DNA of 64,000 nucleotides from Allolobophora icterica (GCA_963556255.1 OY744609.1:4647339-4711338), one strand, 5' to 3'. Counted from the first letter of the stretch, positions 1-10,549 are shown. A program made the numbers and translations. The notes: generated by a model not told the origin, from the letters alone.

Positions 1-930
1 AAGGAGTGCGCCAGGGATGCAACCTCTCTCCATGTTTGTTCAATATCCTAGGAGAACAAGTGATGCGGAAAGCACTGCAAGGATTTACTGGTGGATTTAG
101 GGTCGGAGGGAAAACCATCAACAATCTAAGATATGCCGACGACATTGTCTTATTGACTACGTCACCAGAGCAATTACAAGAGTTGGTGTGCAGGGTTGAG
201 GGAGCTGCAAACGAGTATAACATGAAGATTAATGCCACAAAGACAAAAGTAATGACGAATACTGATAAAGTACTTGAGATCAGGGTGATCGATGGTAGGC
301 TGGAGCAGGTAGACTCTTTTGTCTATTTGGGAAGCAGAGTAAAGAAGGATGCAGACTGTAATGGCGAGGTGAAGTCAAGGTTAGCCATGGGTACAACGGT
401 TATGATTAAGCTGGCAAAGTTGTGGAAAAACAAAGCAATCAGCACTAAGACCAAGCTACGTTTGATGAGAGCCTTGGTGTGGCCGGTGGCAAAATACGGT
501 TGCGAGGCCTGGACACTAAAGAAGAAAGAAGAAAGATACATCCAGGCTTTTGAGAACAAATGTATCAGGAAATTACTTCGAATTTCATGGGCAGAAATGG
601 TGACCACCAAACAAGTTTACAAACGGGCGAGGATAAAAAGCGAGTTACTAGGTCATATCAAATCTCGAAAATTACGGTACTTTGGACATGTTATGCGACA
701 ACCACAGGATAGCATCGAGAGTAGTGTGATGACGGGTTTGGTGGAGGGAGTTCGTGGAAGCGGAAGACCAAGAATCTGTTGGTTCGACAACATCATAACT
801 TGGACTGGCCTTTCAGGAACTGGTTTATTAAAAGTCGCAAAAGACAGACAATGCTGGGCAGCGATAGTCCATTCATGCAGCAAACCGTCGCGAAACGACG
901 ACGGCGGATTGACATGACATGACATGACAG
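1..930 (+). mobile_element. LINE 3' end (reverse transcriptase C-terminal part)
   Basis: An open frame runs from the window edge to 917 and encodes the C-terminal half of a non-LTR retrotransposon reverse transcriptase. Visible are the RQGCNLSPCLFN block, the catalytic YADDIVLL box at about 135-160, a thumb region with GCEAWTLKKKEE, and the FGHVMR and GSGRPR blocks typical of LINE C-termini. The element would act in the nucleus by target-primed reverse transcription. The frame has no stop over 300 codons, so this copy is fairly young, although its 5' part lies outside the window. Just after the stop comes a short tandem tail of TGACA units (about 910-930). Short-repeat tails of this kind are usual for RTE-type LINEs, but clade assignment is my inference. 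Confidence 0.85.
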
Positions 931-2098
931 AGTTTAATATTTTCTCCGTATTTTCCAAATGAGCAAATTGAAAAATACAATAGAAAGCTTTAGCTCGTTT
1001 ATTGCAAACCACGAGTGCTGCATGTAACTGAAAATGGAACAGAACCGTGTGGCTCAATTAGGCTCGTCGTGAGTTAACTGCTTGGAAAGGGAAGAACATG
1101 ATCGTGCTTTAGTTGAAACGATTGTCAACAATCTCCTCATTATCTTAGGAATGCCGTAGTATTACATATTAAGCTGTCGGGTCTGATACCTATATAGCAC
1201 CGTTTAGCAACATTTTAAAGGTGTCTAAGGATTGCGCTATTAATCAATAGGATACTTTGTCGCATTCCTATAATTATAGCCTCGTGTTACAGCGTTTAAA
1301 AGGTGTTTAAAGAAGACCCTCCATATATAGCATTGATTACCAATATTTAAAAGGTATCAAAAGATAATGCTCTAGCTAATCGGCCACCGTGCTCCATCAG
1401 TCGCTTGAACTAGTCCTGAGAGGCATCCATAGGTAGGCGGCGTTAGCGGATTCATTTTCTTTGCCTCGGCATATAACGGTCAGTCCTCTCTCTCACCTCC
1501 GGATCTTCTCACGGTTAAAATGGTTGAATGGATGCTATTATTAGAATTGCCAACCTGGACTGCCATGGATCAAACTATTCTACTATAGAAAGGAAACGAT
1601 GTAATGGATTAGATCGATGATTAGATGGGATTGAACAGGACTACAGTAGATCGAATAATATAATAACATGACCCAGCCGATTGTGTGATACAGTAGCTGA
1701 TGGTTAGAGCGCATTATTTAGACACCTTTAAAAAGTTTTATCCAATACTATATAGTTATGGGACATTAGAGTCGATTGCTCCAATTGTAAGCCTGAAACA
1801 TTAAACGGATTGTTTGTTAACCGATGGTATATAATTATATAAGCGTGAAAGCAACTATGTAAAAAATATAATTTTAATCATGTATAGTAAGGTCGACGTC
1901 AATGGCTTGTTGGGTATAACATGTCCTTACACGATGGAAACTACTAAATAGTCGTGTGACACGGTACCCGAGTAATTAGAGTGCTATCTTGAGATACCTT
2001 CATTTGAATAAGTATTGAATAGTTGTATATATATTTACATATATATATATTTTTTTCCATATATATATATATACAATTATGCATATATATATATATAT
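931..2098. repeat. old dispersed-repeat remnants, no gene seen
   Basis: No coding segment is supported here. Fragments of the composite repeat family are recognisable: AAAGGTGTCTAAGG near 1217, its reverse complement near 1720, a tRNA-A-box-like GGTTAGAGCGC near 1700, and a GTCGACGTCAATGGC block near 1890. The stretch ends in a (TA)n tract at about 2022-2098, which served as the insertion site of the LTR element. Confidence 0.55.
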
Positions 2099-2650
2099 TG
2101 TTACGATCTGCCCTTATTGCGGAAGCTGGTTGACACTAGGCGGCGTATATCGTGTGAGGTTAACGCTGTGGTCAATCCTTTAAACGTACTCTTAGGGGGC
2201 GGTGACCTGTGTACAGGAGGACAGTCTGTTCTTAGGCGCTGAAGAGGTTGGTTGTTTAGAATAAGCTAGAGTCCAACTCTCGATTGTATGTAGTTTAAGT
2301 TTTGAGCTTTTCTTAAGTTGTGCTCAGGTTGTGTCTAAATGACGGCCAACTCTGTAGCTGTTGAATTTCGCTCGTTGTTGCTGTAACTGGTATCCGCTGG
2401 AACCAGGCCGTTACGTTGAAACGTTTTTCACCTCGTGCTGTTGACGGGTGTTCTCTGTTCGGTTGTGCTTTGGACGCTGGTTTCGTTGTCATTCCATGCA
2501 GTCAACTTCTGTTTGGTATGCCTTTTACGTTCAGCTTGAATTTATTGTCTAATGTTAAATACCCCTAGATTTTATATATAAACTTTGGAAATATCACATT
2601 TCTCGTTGTTATTTATCATTTAGTGCATGTTACATCACCCGGCCGTAACA
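2099..2650 (+). repeat. left LTR, 552 bp
   Basis: Runs from TGTTACGATC to CCGTAACA, with the short inverted ends TGTTAC/GTAACA. The same 552 bases recur at 6538-7089 with no difference that I could see. The LTR should hold the promoter and polyadenylation signals. A TATATAAACTTT stretch near 2574 is a possible TATA box, but I cannot place a start site. Confidence 0.93.
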
Positions 2651-2652
2651 TA

Positions 2653-2665
2653 TGGGGGCTCGTCC
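2653..2665 (+). promoter_or_regulatory. primer-binding site, tRNA-Pro type
   Basis: TGGGGGCTCGTCC begins two bases after the left LTR. It is complementary to the 3' end of tRNA-Pro, the primer known from murine leukaemia-type retroviruses. The match stops after 13 bases. Confidence 0.75.
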
Positions 2666-2804
2666 TTAGTAAAAAGGGAAATTTCTGTATTTTTCTCTAA
2701 ACGTTGAATTTTGTTGAATATTGTTGAATTTTGAAAAGGGGGCGTTTCCGTCTCAAAGTTTCGATAAGTTGGGTTACAAGTTGTTTCAAATTTGATATTA
2801 CACA

Positions 2805-5800
2805 ATGGAGACTTCGATAGCAGCTAAAGCGTTAGTGCTGGAAGATATGTTGGAAATGAATGTGGACGAGTTGAGAGAGGAGTTGGAACGTTTAGGACTC
2901 GAAGGGAAAGGTTTAAACAAGGCTCAGTTACAGAAAATGTTAATTGAGAATATTTCACCGGTGAAGTCCGGGGAGGTAGAGTGGAGAGTAAAATGCAAGA
3001 AGCTTGAGGTACAGGCAAGGAAAGAAAAGGAGGAAGCAGATAGGCTTTTGAGGAAGGAAAAGGAGGAAGCAGAGAGGCTTTTGAGGAAAGAGCAGAGTGA
3101 GCGAGAGTTTATGTTGGCTAAGCTTAAACTAGAAGCGGAGGCACTGGGAAAGAAAGAGTTAGTTGAGGCTGAGGAAAGGAAAAGGAAAGACTTAAGTGAG
3201 GCTGAGGAAAAGAAAAGGAAAGACTTGAGTGAGGCTGAGGAAAGGAAAAGGAAAGACTTGAGTGAGGCTGAGGAAAGGAAAAGGAAAGACTTGAGTGAGG
3301 CTGAGGAAAGGAAATTACGTATTCAAGTTGAAGCTGAAGACAGGAAAATGAAAATGCAGATGGAAGAGAAACGACTGAGTTTAGAAAATGCAGATAAGGT
3401 GAGTCAGAGGAAACATGAGGAACGAATGCGAGGTTTGACAGAAGGTTTTGCTGAATTGACAGGGGATTTAGAATCTGACCAAGCAGAGAAATTCAGAATT
3501 GCTACTGCTGTGAAGTTTGTTCCTAGGTTTGAAGAATCGGAAGTGGAACATTTCCTTTTATCATTCGAGAAGGCCATGCTGTTACACAACTTCCCGAGGG
3601 ACAAGTGGACATCTATTTTGCATACCAGGCTGACAGGGAAGGCACAGAAGGTATTTTCAGAACTGTTAGTAGAGGACTGTAGAGATTATGACGTAGTGAA
3701 GCAGGCTCTGCTGACTGCCTATGCGAGGGTTCCGGAATTTTACCGGCAGAAATTTCGTTCCGTACAAAAAGGGGCGACGGAAACTTATTCTAACTTTGCG
3801 TTTAGACTGAGTATGCCATGCAAAAGTTGGCTTGACGGCGAAGGTGCATGGAATGACTTAGATAAGTTACGTGAAGTTGTTAAGTTAGAACAATTTGTTA
3901 ATTGCCTTCCTGTTGAAGTGCACCGTTGGATAATAGAACGCAAACCTGTGTCCCTTGCGGCGGCAGCAAAATTAGCTGATGAATACGCGGTTTTATTTAA
4001 GCCATTCAAAGTAGAGGCTTTCGCTGGTCGAAATTGGGAAACTACTGGAGGTTTTGGGGATGTAACTCCAATTGGGGGACAATCGCCAAAATTGGCACGG
4101 AAGATTAGTTCAACTGGAAATTTTGGGGGTAGAAATATTGTTTGCGATTTCTGTCATAAAAGGGGCCACGTAGTGACGAGATGTTGGACTAAACAAAATG
4201 AAGAGGCTGGAAATTTTGAGCAGGGGCCCCAGGCGGTGAATTTGGTAACAGGATTGCATGGCAATGGTGAACAGGTTGCTTCTAAGATTCATCAGAATTT
4301 TAAACCTTTCTGTATGCAGGGTAATGTTTGTCATGAAGACGGATCAAAGAGGCCTATTGTCTTGTTGAGAGACACGGGTTGCCTTCAGTCGTTGATTAGT
4401 AGAGAACATTTTGATGCTTCTGAGTATGTGGATACCAGGGAAAACCGGTTAATTCAGGGTGTGATAGGGGATCCAATTCAGGTGCCCTTGGTAGAATTGA
4501 GGATTCAATCGTCTGGCACACAAGGAAAGGTGTTGTGTGGAATTGTAGATAGACTTCCTGAAGGGGTACATGTCCTGTTAGGAAATGATGTGATTTATCC
4601 TCTGAATGTAGAGGTCGGGACGAGGGCGCAGGCTGCTCAGGAGTTGCAGGAATATATTTCCGAGGCAGAGGTTTTGGTGAATGATGATGTGGTTGGGTCT
4701 GATACTGAAAGTGTTGATAACGATGACTTAGATGTGTTGTTTGGTCAGTTGCATCAGGTACAGGTGGACGAGAAGTCCATGGTGTCTCGGATGGAGTTTA
4801 TTCGACTGCAACAGCAGGATGACTCTTTGGATCCTCTTTTTGGGTTGGCACGGGTACCAGGTAAAGTGATCGAACGCAATTTTTATGAAATTCGTAATGA
4901 TGTCTTGGTCCGCCGATGGCGTGATAAGGTTACACCTGCTGGTCTGGAGTGGGTACAGATGGTGGTATCAAGGTGTTTGCGTAATCAGATTTTGTTGTTG
5001 TCGCATGATATTCCAGTCAGTGGTCACTTGGGGATGAAAAAGATGTACGAGCGGTTGACTCGACATTACTATTGGCCAGAGGTTAATAAAGATGTGAATA
5101 AATATTGTCGCACCTGTGACATTTGCCAAAGATTGGTTAAAGAAGCCGTAAAAGTTTGTGCGCCTTTGATCAAGGTTCCAGTTGTTTCTGAACCATTTCA
5201 GAAAATCGCATTGGATATTGTTGGCCCTTTAACGGTGTGTAACAAAACACGTAATCGATTCATACCGACAATCATGGATTTGGCAAGTCATTGTCCTGTG
5301 GCATTTCGTTTACGTAAGCCTACCGCTTATGATGTTGCTGAGGTTCCGGATTTGCGGGAAAGGATTCGAGGGGCAAAGCAGGTGGTATTTCAGGAAGGCT
5401 ATAAAGTGTTGCTTTTGCTGCCTTTGATTGGAAAGCCACTCGAAGCAAAATATTGTTGTCCTTATGTGGTGGAACGAAGGCTTGGTGACGTGGACTATGT
5501 GGTCAGTACGCCAGATAGACGAAAATCGAAACGGGTAGTCCACGTAAATTTGATGACGAAATATTCGATGAGGGGCGATAACGGTGGGAGTTCTGAATCT
5601 ATTCCTATGACGGGATTCGTGACACCTGGGGGTCATTATCAGTGGCGATTCATGAATTTTGCCCTCCGAAATGCTCCGGCGTCGTTTTCTAGATTTGTGT
5701 CGAAGCTACGTAAGAAATTAGAGAAATTTTGTGACGGTTATCTTGACGACATAATGGTGTTCAGCAAGGAGTGGCAGAGTCACCTGCATCATTTGTGTGC

Positions 5801-6410
5801 AGTATTGCAGAGGATTGCTATGGCAGGGTTAACGTTGAACATTCAGAAATGTGAGTTTGCGAATGCAGAAATTGACTTTTCGGGTCGTCACATTGGTTTA
5901 AGTTGTGTTAGGCCAAGAACTCGAAAGGTACAGGCTGTATGGGATTTCCCAATTTTGAGACCTCCTGATTATACTGTACCTTTTTGTTTAGCTGTAGATG
6001 CGTCTTGTTTCTGTGTCGGTGCTTGCCTGTTACAGGTGATCGATGGGGTAGAACATCCGATCGCGTACCTCAGTCGCAAGTTGAAGCCGTGCGAGATCAA
6101 TTACTCTACGGTGGAGAAAGCGGCCTTGGCTCTTTTGACGGCTGTGCGGGCGTACAGCGTCTATTTCTGGGCCTCCATGCTTACCGTTTACACGGATCAT
6201 AGTCCGTTACTGTTCCTGAATTCGATGGTGAATTACAACCAAAAAACTGCTTCGTTGGAATCTGGAACTTCAGGAGTATTCCTTGGATGTGCGTCATCGC
6301 CCAGGGAAACAAAATTTAATTCACGACCTGTTAAGTCGACCGTCGTCAGTTTTGGAAAGTTCTGCTGTTGGGGAGGTTGCCTAGCGTTGTGGGGTCTTTC
6401 TTGTTTTTAG
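2805..6410 (+). CDS. gag-protease-integrase(partial)-RT(partial)-RNase H polyprotein
   Basis: A 1201-residue frame. About residues 50-210 form a highly charged Lys/Glu coiled coil with a near-perfect tandem repeat (SEAEERKRKDL units). A retrotransposon gag domain follows (about 210-420), then a CCHC knuckle starting CDFCHKRGH (about 447) and an aspartic protease motif DTG (about 523). The integrase H2C2 zinc domain lies at about 734-775 (HLGMKKMYERL, CRTCDICQ). Only a remnant of the integrase core follows before an RT segment with YLDD (about 978) and RNase H motifs DAS and TDH. Missing are most of the DDE core and the RT fingers. Near 6243 a run of six A shifts the frame, so the last 60 or so residues are out of register with the RNase H tail. 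This is a decayed or non-autonomous copy. Start chosen at the first ATG after the leader. Confidence 0.85.
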   Translation: METSIAAKALVLEDMLEMNVDELREELERLGLEGKGLNKAQLQKMLIENISPVKSGEVEWRVKCKKLEVQARKEKEEADRLLRKEKEEAERLLRKEQSEREFMLAKLKLEAEALGKKELVEAEERKRKDLSEAEEKKRKDLSEAEERKRKDLSEAEERKRKDLSEAEERKLRIQVEAEDRKMKMQMEEKRLSLENADKVSQRKHEERMRGLTEGFAELTGDLESDQAEKFRIATAVKFVPRFEESEVEHFLLSFEKAMLLHNFPRDKWTSILHTRLTGKAQKVFSELLVEDCRDYDVVKQALLTAYARVPEFYRQKFRSVQKGATETYSNFAFRLSMPCKSWLDGEGAWNDLDKLREVVKLEQFVNCLPVEVHRWIIERKPVSLAAAAKLADEYAVLFKPFKVEAFAGRNWETTGGFGDVTPIGGQSPKLARKISSTGNFGGRNIVCDFCHKRGHVVTRCWTKQNEEAGNFEQGPQAVNLVTGLHGNGEQVASKIHQNFKPFCMQGNVCHEDGSKRPIVLLRDTGCLQSLISREHFDASEYVDTRENRLIQGVIGDPIQVPLVELRIQSSGTQGKVLCGIVDRLPEGVHVLLGNDVIYPLNVEVGTRAQAAQELQEYISEAEVLVNDDVVGSDTESVDNDDLDVLFGQLHQVQVDEKSMVSRMEFIRLQQQDDSLDPLFGLARVPGKVIERNFYEIRNDVLVRRWRDKVTPAGLEWVQMVVSRCLRNQILLLSHDIPVSGHLGMKKMYERLTRHYYWPEVNKDVNKYCRTCDICQRLVKEAVKVCAPLIKVPVVSEPFQKIALDIVGPLTVCNKTRNRFIPTIMDLASHCPVAFRLRKPTAYDVAEVPDLRERIRGAKQVVFQEGYKVLLLLPLIGKPLEAKYCCPYVVERRLGDVDYVVSTPDRRKSKRVVHVNLMTKYSMRGDNGGSSESIPMTGFVTPGGHYQWRFMNFALRNAPASFSRFVSKLRKKLEKFCDGYLDDIMVFSKEWQSHLHHLCAVLQRIAMAGLTLNIQKCEFANAEIDFSGRHIGLSCVRPRTRKVQAVWDFPILRPPDYTVPFCLAVDASCFCVGACLLQVIDGVEHPIAYLSRKLKPCEINYSTVEKAALALLTAVRAYSVYFWASMLTVYTDHSPLLFLNSMVNYNQKTASLESGTSGVFLGCASSPRETKFNSRPVKSTVVSFGKFCCWGGCLALWGLSCF

Positions 6411-6526
6411 GTTTGTTTAGTTATGTTTTGTTGTCATGATTGCGTATACTGACATTTTGTATGCCCGATTTCCTGTGATTGGTAGAACGTTTTGTGGTCG
6501 GAAACCATAGGTTTCCTCTCGTTTAT

Positions 6527-6534
6527 GGGGAGGG
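6527..6534 (+). other. polypurine tract
   Basis: GGGGAGGG ends three bases before the right LTR, the place expected for the plus-strand primer. Confidence 0.7.
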
Positions 6535-6537
6535 ATA

Positions 6538-7089
6538 TGTTACGATCTGCCCTTATTGCGGAAGCTGGTTGACACTAGGCGGCGTATATCGTGTGAGGTT
6601 AACGCTGTGGTCAATCCTTTAAACGTACTCTTAGGGGGCGGTGACCTGTGTACAGGAGGACAGTCTGTTCTTAGGCGCTGAAGAGGTTGGTTGTTTAGAA
6701 TAAGCTAGAGTCCAACTCTCGATTGTATGTAGTTTAAGTTTTGAGCTTTTCTTAAGTTGTGCTCAGGTTGTGTCTAAATGACGGCCAACTCTGTAGCTGT
6801 TGAATTTCGCTCGTTGTTGCTGTAACTGGTATCCGCTGGAACCAGGCCGTTACGTTGAAACGTTTTTCACCTCGTGCTGTTGACGGGTGTTCTCTGTTCG
6901 GTTGTGCTTTGGACGCTGGTTTCGTTGTCATTCCATGCAGTCAACTTCTGTTTGGTATGCCTTTTACGTTCAGCTTGAATTTATTGTCTAATGTTAAATA
7001 CCCCTAGATTTTATATATAAACTTTGGAAATATCACATTTCTCGTTGTTATTTATCATTTAGTGCATGTTACATCACCCGGCCGTAACA
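6538..7089 (+). repeat. right LTR, 552 bp
   Basis: Same sequence and length as 2099-2650, with the same TGTTAC and GTAACA ends. The lack of visible differences implies a recent insertion. Confidence 0.93.
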
Positions 7090-7097
7090 ATATATAT

Positions 7098-7352
7098 GTT
7101 ACAGGGAATGTGTATTTTCAGGGAATATGTATATTCCCTGAAAATTTCAGGGTATATGTATATTCCCTGATTCACTCAGGGAATGTATACATTCCCTGAG
7201 AAAACCAGGGTATATACATATTCTCTGAAATCTTCAAGTGATTTCTATACACATTCCCTGAAAGCTTTCAAAGACACAGCGACATAAAGTCAACATTAGG
7301 CCTAGTGCTTAGCTAGGGTTATAATTGGTCGCTAATTGGAAGGTTCTATCAC
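7098..7352 (+). repeat. left terminal inverted repeat
   Basis: A 255-bp arm, reverse complementary to 8261-8515 with few differences. Its outer 160 bp consist of repeated CAGGG...CCCTG palindromes that could fold into several hairpins. Confidence 0.85.
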
Positions 7353-7630
7353 TGCGTACCTCCTTTGATGCGCATATGCCTCCATACTAATCAATATTAA
7401 TATGTAATTATGCATTTCACATTAGCTTTGAAGTGTTAGTAATCAGTTGATTAGTGTGTTATTGTTATAATTAGTAGCTATAATTGGTAGCGAATTGGAA
7501 GTTAATAGTCCTACGTACCTCCTTTGATGCGCAAACGCCCATATGTTCAATAACTGTACGTAAATATAGGATCAAATCTTCAGAATAAACAACATCTCAC
7601 TTCATAGAAGAAAGGTTTTTTCCCGTTTAG

Positions 7631-7637
7631 TATAAAA
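7631..7637 (+). promoter_or_regulatory. TATA box of the transposon gene
   Basis: TATAAAA lies about 25-30 bases upstream of an expected start site near 7660, ahead of a putative short exon that ends at a canonical donor around 7718. Promoter activity is inferred from position and motif only. Confidence 0.45.
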
Positions 7638-8056
7638 TGGCCCTGAACTGAGTGCCATACAAGACACACAAGCTTTTGCAGCGATCGAGTTAAGAGTCAA
7701 GAAGAAAACTTCAGTAGAGGTAGGCAAAGCATGTTGTGTTATGGATTTCAATCTCGTTTTCAATCTGGTTTCAAATATCATATAATATTATTGTAACACA
7801 GCACTTAATTCAGACTTCATTTCTGGTCAAAATGGTATATTTCTAGAAGAAGCGCTATAGAAATTGATTGATTGATTTAGCCTTCAAAGGCCTTGATGGC
7901 GTTTTGTCCTAGTTCTGAGGCAATAAATCATGCCCCGTTTGAAGCATCATTTAATTAATTTTAATGTTATCTCTTTTGGAATCTTATCGAAAACAATTAT
8001 ACTTTATTTGGGATATTCAGCACTAAATCTTACAACTTAAGCCTGGTTTTGGTCAG

Positions 8057-8281
8057 ATGGGTACATATTGTCAAGGTCTACAAATTCACTCATATGGTTC
8101 TTTCTTGTCTTTGCCAGTAGTGCGACCACTGCTAGCCATCTATAATTCAACTGAAAAATCGGTTTTGCTGAAAAAAGATGAATATTTCCATTTGATCGAG
8201 GAGTTAAGAAATGCTAGCAAAGCAGAGTCCAGGACTCTCAGGCAGTATTATATCATCAAAGTGATAGAACCTTCCAATTAG
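8057..8281 (+). pseudogene. N-terminal fragment of a transposase-like protein
   Basis: The ATG at 8057 follows a splice-acceptor-like TTTTGGTCAG. The 74 codons contain LLKKDEYFHLIEEL and a segment rich in Lys and Arg ending QYYIIK. This resembles the N-terminal part of integrase-like transposases of the KRBA2/Ginger type. After about 67 residues the frame runs into the right inverted repeat and stops. The family link rests on a short motif remembered from such proteins and is weak. The truncation itself is clear from the position of the repeat arm. Confidence 0.35.
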
Positions 8282-8515
8282 CGACCAATTATAACCCTAG
8301 CTAAGCACTAAGCCTACTGTTGACTTTATGTCGCTGTGTCTTTGAAAGCTTTCAGGGAATGTGTATAGAAATCACTTGAAGATTTCAGGGAATATGAATA
8401 TAAACTGGTTTTTTCAGGGAATGTATACATTCCCTGAGTGAATCAGGGAATATACATATACCCTGAAATTTTCAGGGAATATACATATTCCCTGAAAATA
8501 CACATTCCCTGTAAC
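8261..8515 (-). repeat. right terminal inverted repeat
   Basis: Reverse complement of 7098-7352, ending ...CCCTGTAAC followed by TA-rich DNA. Confidence 0.85.
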
Positions 8516-8564
8516 ATATATACATATATATATATATATATAATATATATATATATATATAGTC

Positions 8565-8950
8565 CAGTGTGCAAATTGTAGCAAAAAGACAGGGGGGTTC
8601 AGACTTCTATGAGTTTCATCCATGTGGAGTTGAATATTTTATTGGTATTTTGCAAGCTGAGAAAATTCACATGCTATAGAAAGCTTTAAGTCCTTAAAGT
8701 GATGACATCACCAAATTTATTTGTTTACAATTCACATTATCACAAATCTCACAATATACCAGGGCATTTCTTTATTAGTAACCTAAAAAGTAAATTGTGA
8801 AAGCAAATGCTAAAATGTATGCACAATATAATTACACTAGCACAACTGAGGGGTTGGAAACGACCCCCTGGAGTGTGCAATGAAGTCTTAACTTGAGGTT
8901 CCTAAGAAAGACTAGTGTTGAACCCCCAACCCCTGACAATCCTCACCCTG
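8565..8950 (+). mobile_element. hAT-type MITE, long form
   Basis: Starts CAGTGTGCAAATTGT and ends ACAATCCTCACCCTG, imperfect inverted ends beginning CAG as in hAT elements. Both outer parts match the 149-bp element at 32616-32764, which lacks the middle. No matching 8-bp target duplication is visible, so the copy is old or the ends are slightly misplaced. No coding frame was found inside. Confidence 0.55.
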
Positions 8951-9725
8951 GATGTAATGCTGATCGATGTTGATGATTGTTGCAGTTGATTGGCATTGGC
9001 AAAAGATTCCAGTTCAGAATAGGTCAGCGAATGAGACTCAGTGACTTGGACATCGCTCAACTCAACGACATGTACTATTGTCACCGGAAGGAGGCCGAAA
9101 AAGAAAGTTAGCCCGTCTAACATAAACTGAACCTAAACTCCGTTGGAACACTGCTGGGGATACGACGGGTCTGAAACCCCAATTTTTATAATATGGTCTA
9201 GTCTAATCTAAGTCGCCCTATGCATCCCTAATCTAATGTATTGTGGCGAAAACGAGCCCTTCACTATCTCACTTCTTGAGTTAGTGTGGCGGAATTGCTA
9301 CTCCTCTCTCGCCGGGGTATATCTCTATACCGTATACTTCCAAGGCCAGCCGAGTGGTTGAGAAGGCCCTGGACGTATGTGCGTAGATAAGGCCTCCGAT
9401 GTCGTCGAAGGACTTAACGAGTTACCCACAACTGATCGACAGCAAATCATAAGACCGAATAACGTTTGAAGACTTGTATTATATCCACGATAATCGACGC
9501 AATAATCGATACATCCAATTGAAACAGAAACACTGGTTGTATTACATTCACGATAATCGACGCAATAATCGATATCTCCAAGTGAACAGAAACACTAGTC
9601 GTGACTAGAAATTATATCCATATATTCCACAGAACGATCGCTTTACAACTCGTAATGCAATCAAATACCGCAAGAAATATCTCAACGACGACTAATCACC
9701 TGCTTCTATATCCACGTATACTCCA
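8951..9725. repeat. mostly unassigned DNA with a tRNA-like head and a 64-bp duplication
   Basis: No gene is supported. Near 9345 AGCCGAGTGGTTGAGAAGGC resembles the A-box region of tRNA-Ser or tRNA-Leu, but no B box follows at the right distance. A 64-bp tandem duplication containing CGATAATCGACGCAATAATC sits at about 9488-9600. Confidence 0.4.
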
Positions 9726-10490
9726 AAGATGCGCCACAGTCGGATTCGAACTGTCGCCGCTCACAATTTCGGACTCTCTACTCTCTCACTGACTCTCTCT
9801 CTCTCTCTTCCGAGGACTGACGACGACTGCACCTCTCTCAGCAACTCACTTCGGCGGACTGTCTATATCTACATATACTCCAAAGATGCGCCACAGTCGG
9901 ATTCGAACTGTCGCCGCTCGCAATTTCGGACTCTCTACTCTCTCACTGACTCTCTCGCTCTCTTCCGAGGACTGACGACGACTGCACCTCTCTCGGCAAC
10001 TCACTTCGGCGGACTGTCTATATCTACATATACTCCAAAGATGCGCCACAGTCGGATTCGAACTGTCGCCGCTCGCAATTTCGGACTCTCTACTCTCTCA
10101 CTGACTCTCTCGCTCTCTTCCGAGGACTGACGACGACTGCACCTCTCTCGGCAACTCACTTCGGCGGACTGTCTATATCCACATATACTCCAAAGATGCG
10201 CCACAGTCGGATTCGAACTGTCGCCGCTCGCAATTTCGGACTCTCTACTCTCTCACTGACTCTCTCTCTCTTCCGAGGACTGACGACGACTGCACCTCTC
10301 TCGGCAACTCACTTCGGCGGACTGTCTATATCCACATATACTCCAAAGATGCGCCACAGTCGGATTCGAACTGTCGCCGCTCGCAATTTCGGACTCTCTA
10401 CTCTCTCACTGACTCTCTCTCTGTTCCGAGGACTGACGACGACTGCACCTCTCTCGGCAACGTCTCTCGGCGACTGTCTGCCACTGTGCG
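9726..10490 (+). repeat. satellite array A, five units of 153-157 bp
   Basis: Units start with AAGATGCGCCACAGTCGG at 9726, 9883, 10038, 10193 and 10346. They differ mainly in the length of an internal CTCTCT run. Both strands stay open by chance because the period is nearly a multiple of three and low in stops, so the frames here are not counted as genes. A GGATTCGAACTG segment in each unit resembles a reverse B box of a tRNA. Confidence 0.85.
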
Positions 10491-10549
10491 ATTCTGTCGC
10501 CTTTTATACTTTTCAGAGGGGCCCCAGCGCGCGAAAACCCCTCCCTCCG

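Larger units (their letters stand above)
2099..7089 (+). mobile_element. LTR retrotransposon, Ty3/gypsy, Gmr1-like gene order (deleted copy)
   Basis: The element is bounded by two direct LTRs of 552 bp that look identical line by line, each starting TGTTAC and ending GTAACA. A primer-binding site follows the left LTR directly and a purine tract precedes the right one. The single long frame (2805-6410) carries gag, zinc knuckle, protease, integrase zinc domain, then reverse transcriptase and RNase H. Integrase before RT is the order of Gmr1-like elements. The integrase core and the N-terminal RT are missing. The flanks are (TA)n on both sides, so a 4-bp ATAT target duplication is compatible but not provable. 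Confidence 0.9.
7098..8515 (+). mobile_element. DNA transposon with 255-bp terminal inverted repeats, deleted interior
   Basis: Bases 7098-7352 and 8261-8515 are inverted copies of equal length, starting GTTACAGGGAATGTG. Each arm is built of small palindromes of the form CAGGGAATRTRTATTCCCTG. Inside are a TATAAAA box at 7631, a probable short non-coding exon ending at a donor GAG|GTAGGC near 7718, and an acceptor TTGGTCAG directly before an ATG at 8057. That coding stretch is cut short where it meets the right arm, so this is an internal deletion derivative. The superfamily is not clear to me. TA-rich flanks hide the target duplication. Confidence 0.8.

Noticed and set aside
8057..8281. Complete small gene
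   Set aside because: The frame ends inside the transposon's inverted repeat, so it is a truncated transposase part rather than a complete protein.
9340..9420. tRNA-Ser or tRNA-Leu gene
   Set aside because: Only an A-box-like segment. No B box or closing acceptor stem follows.
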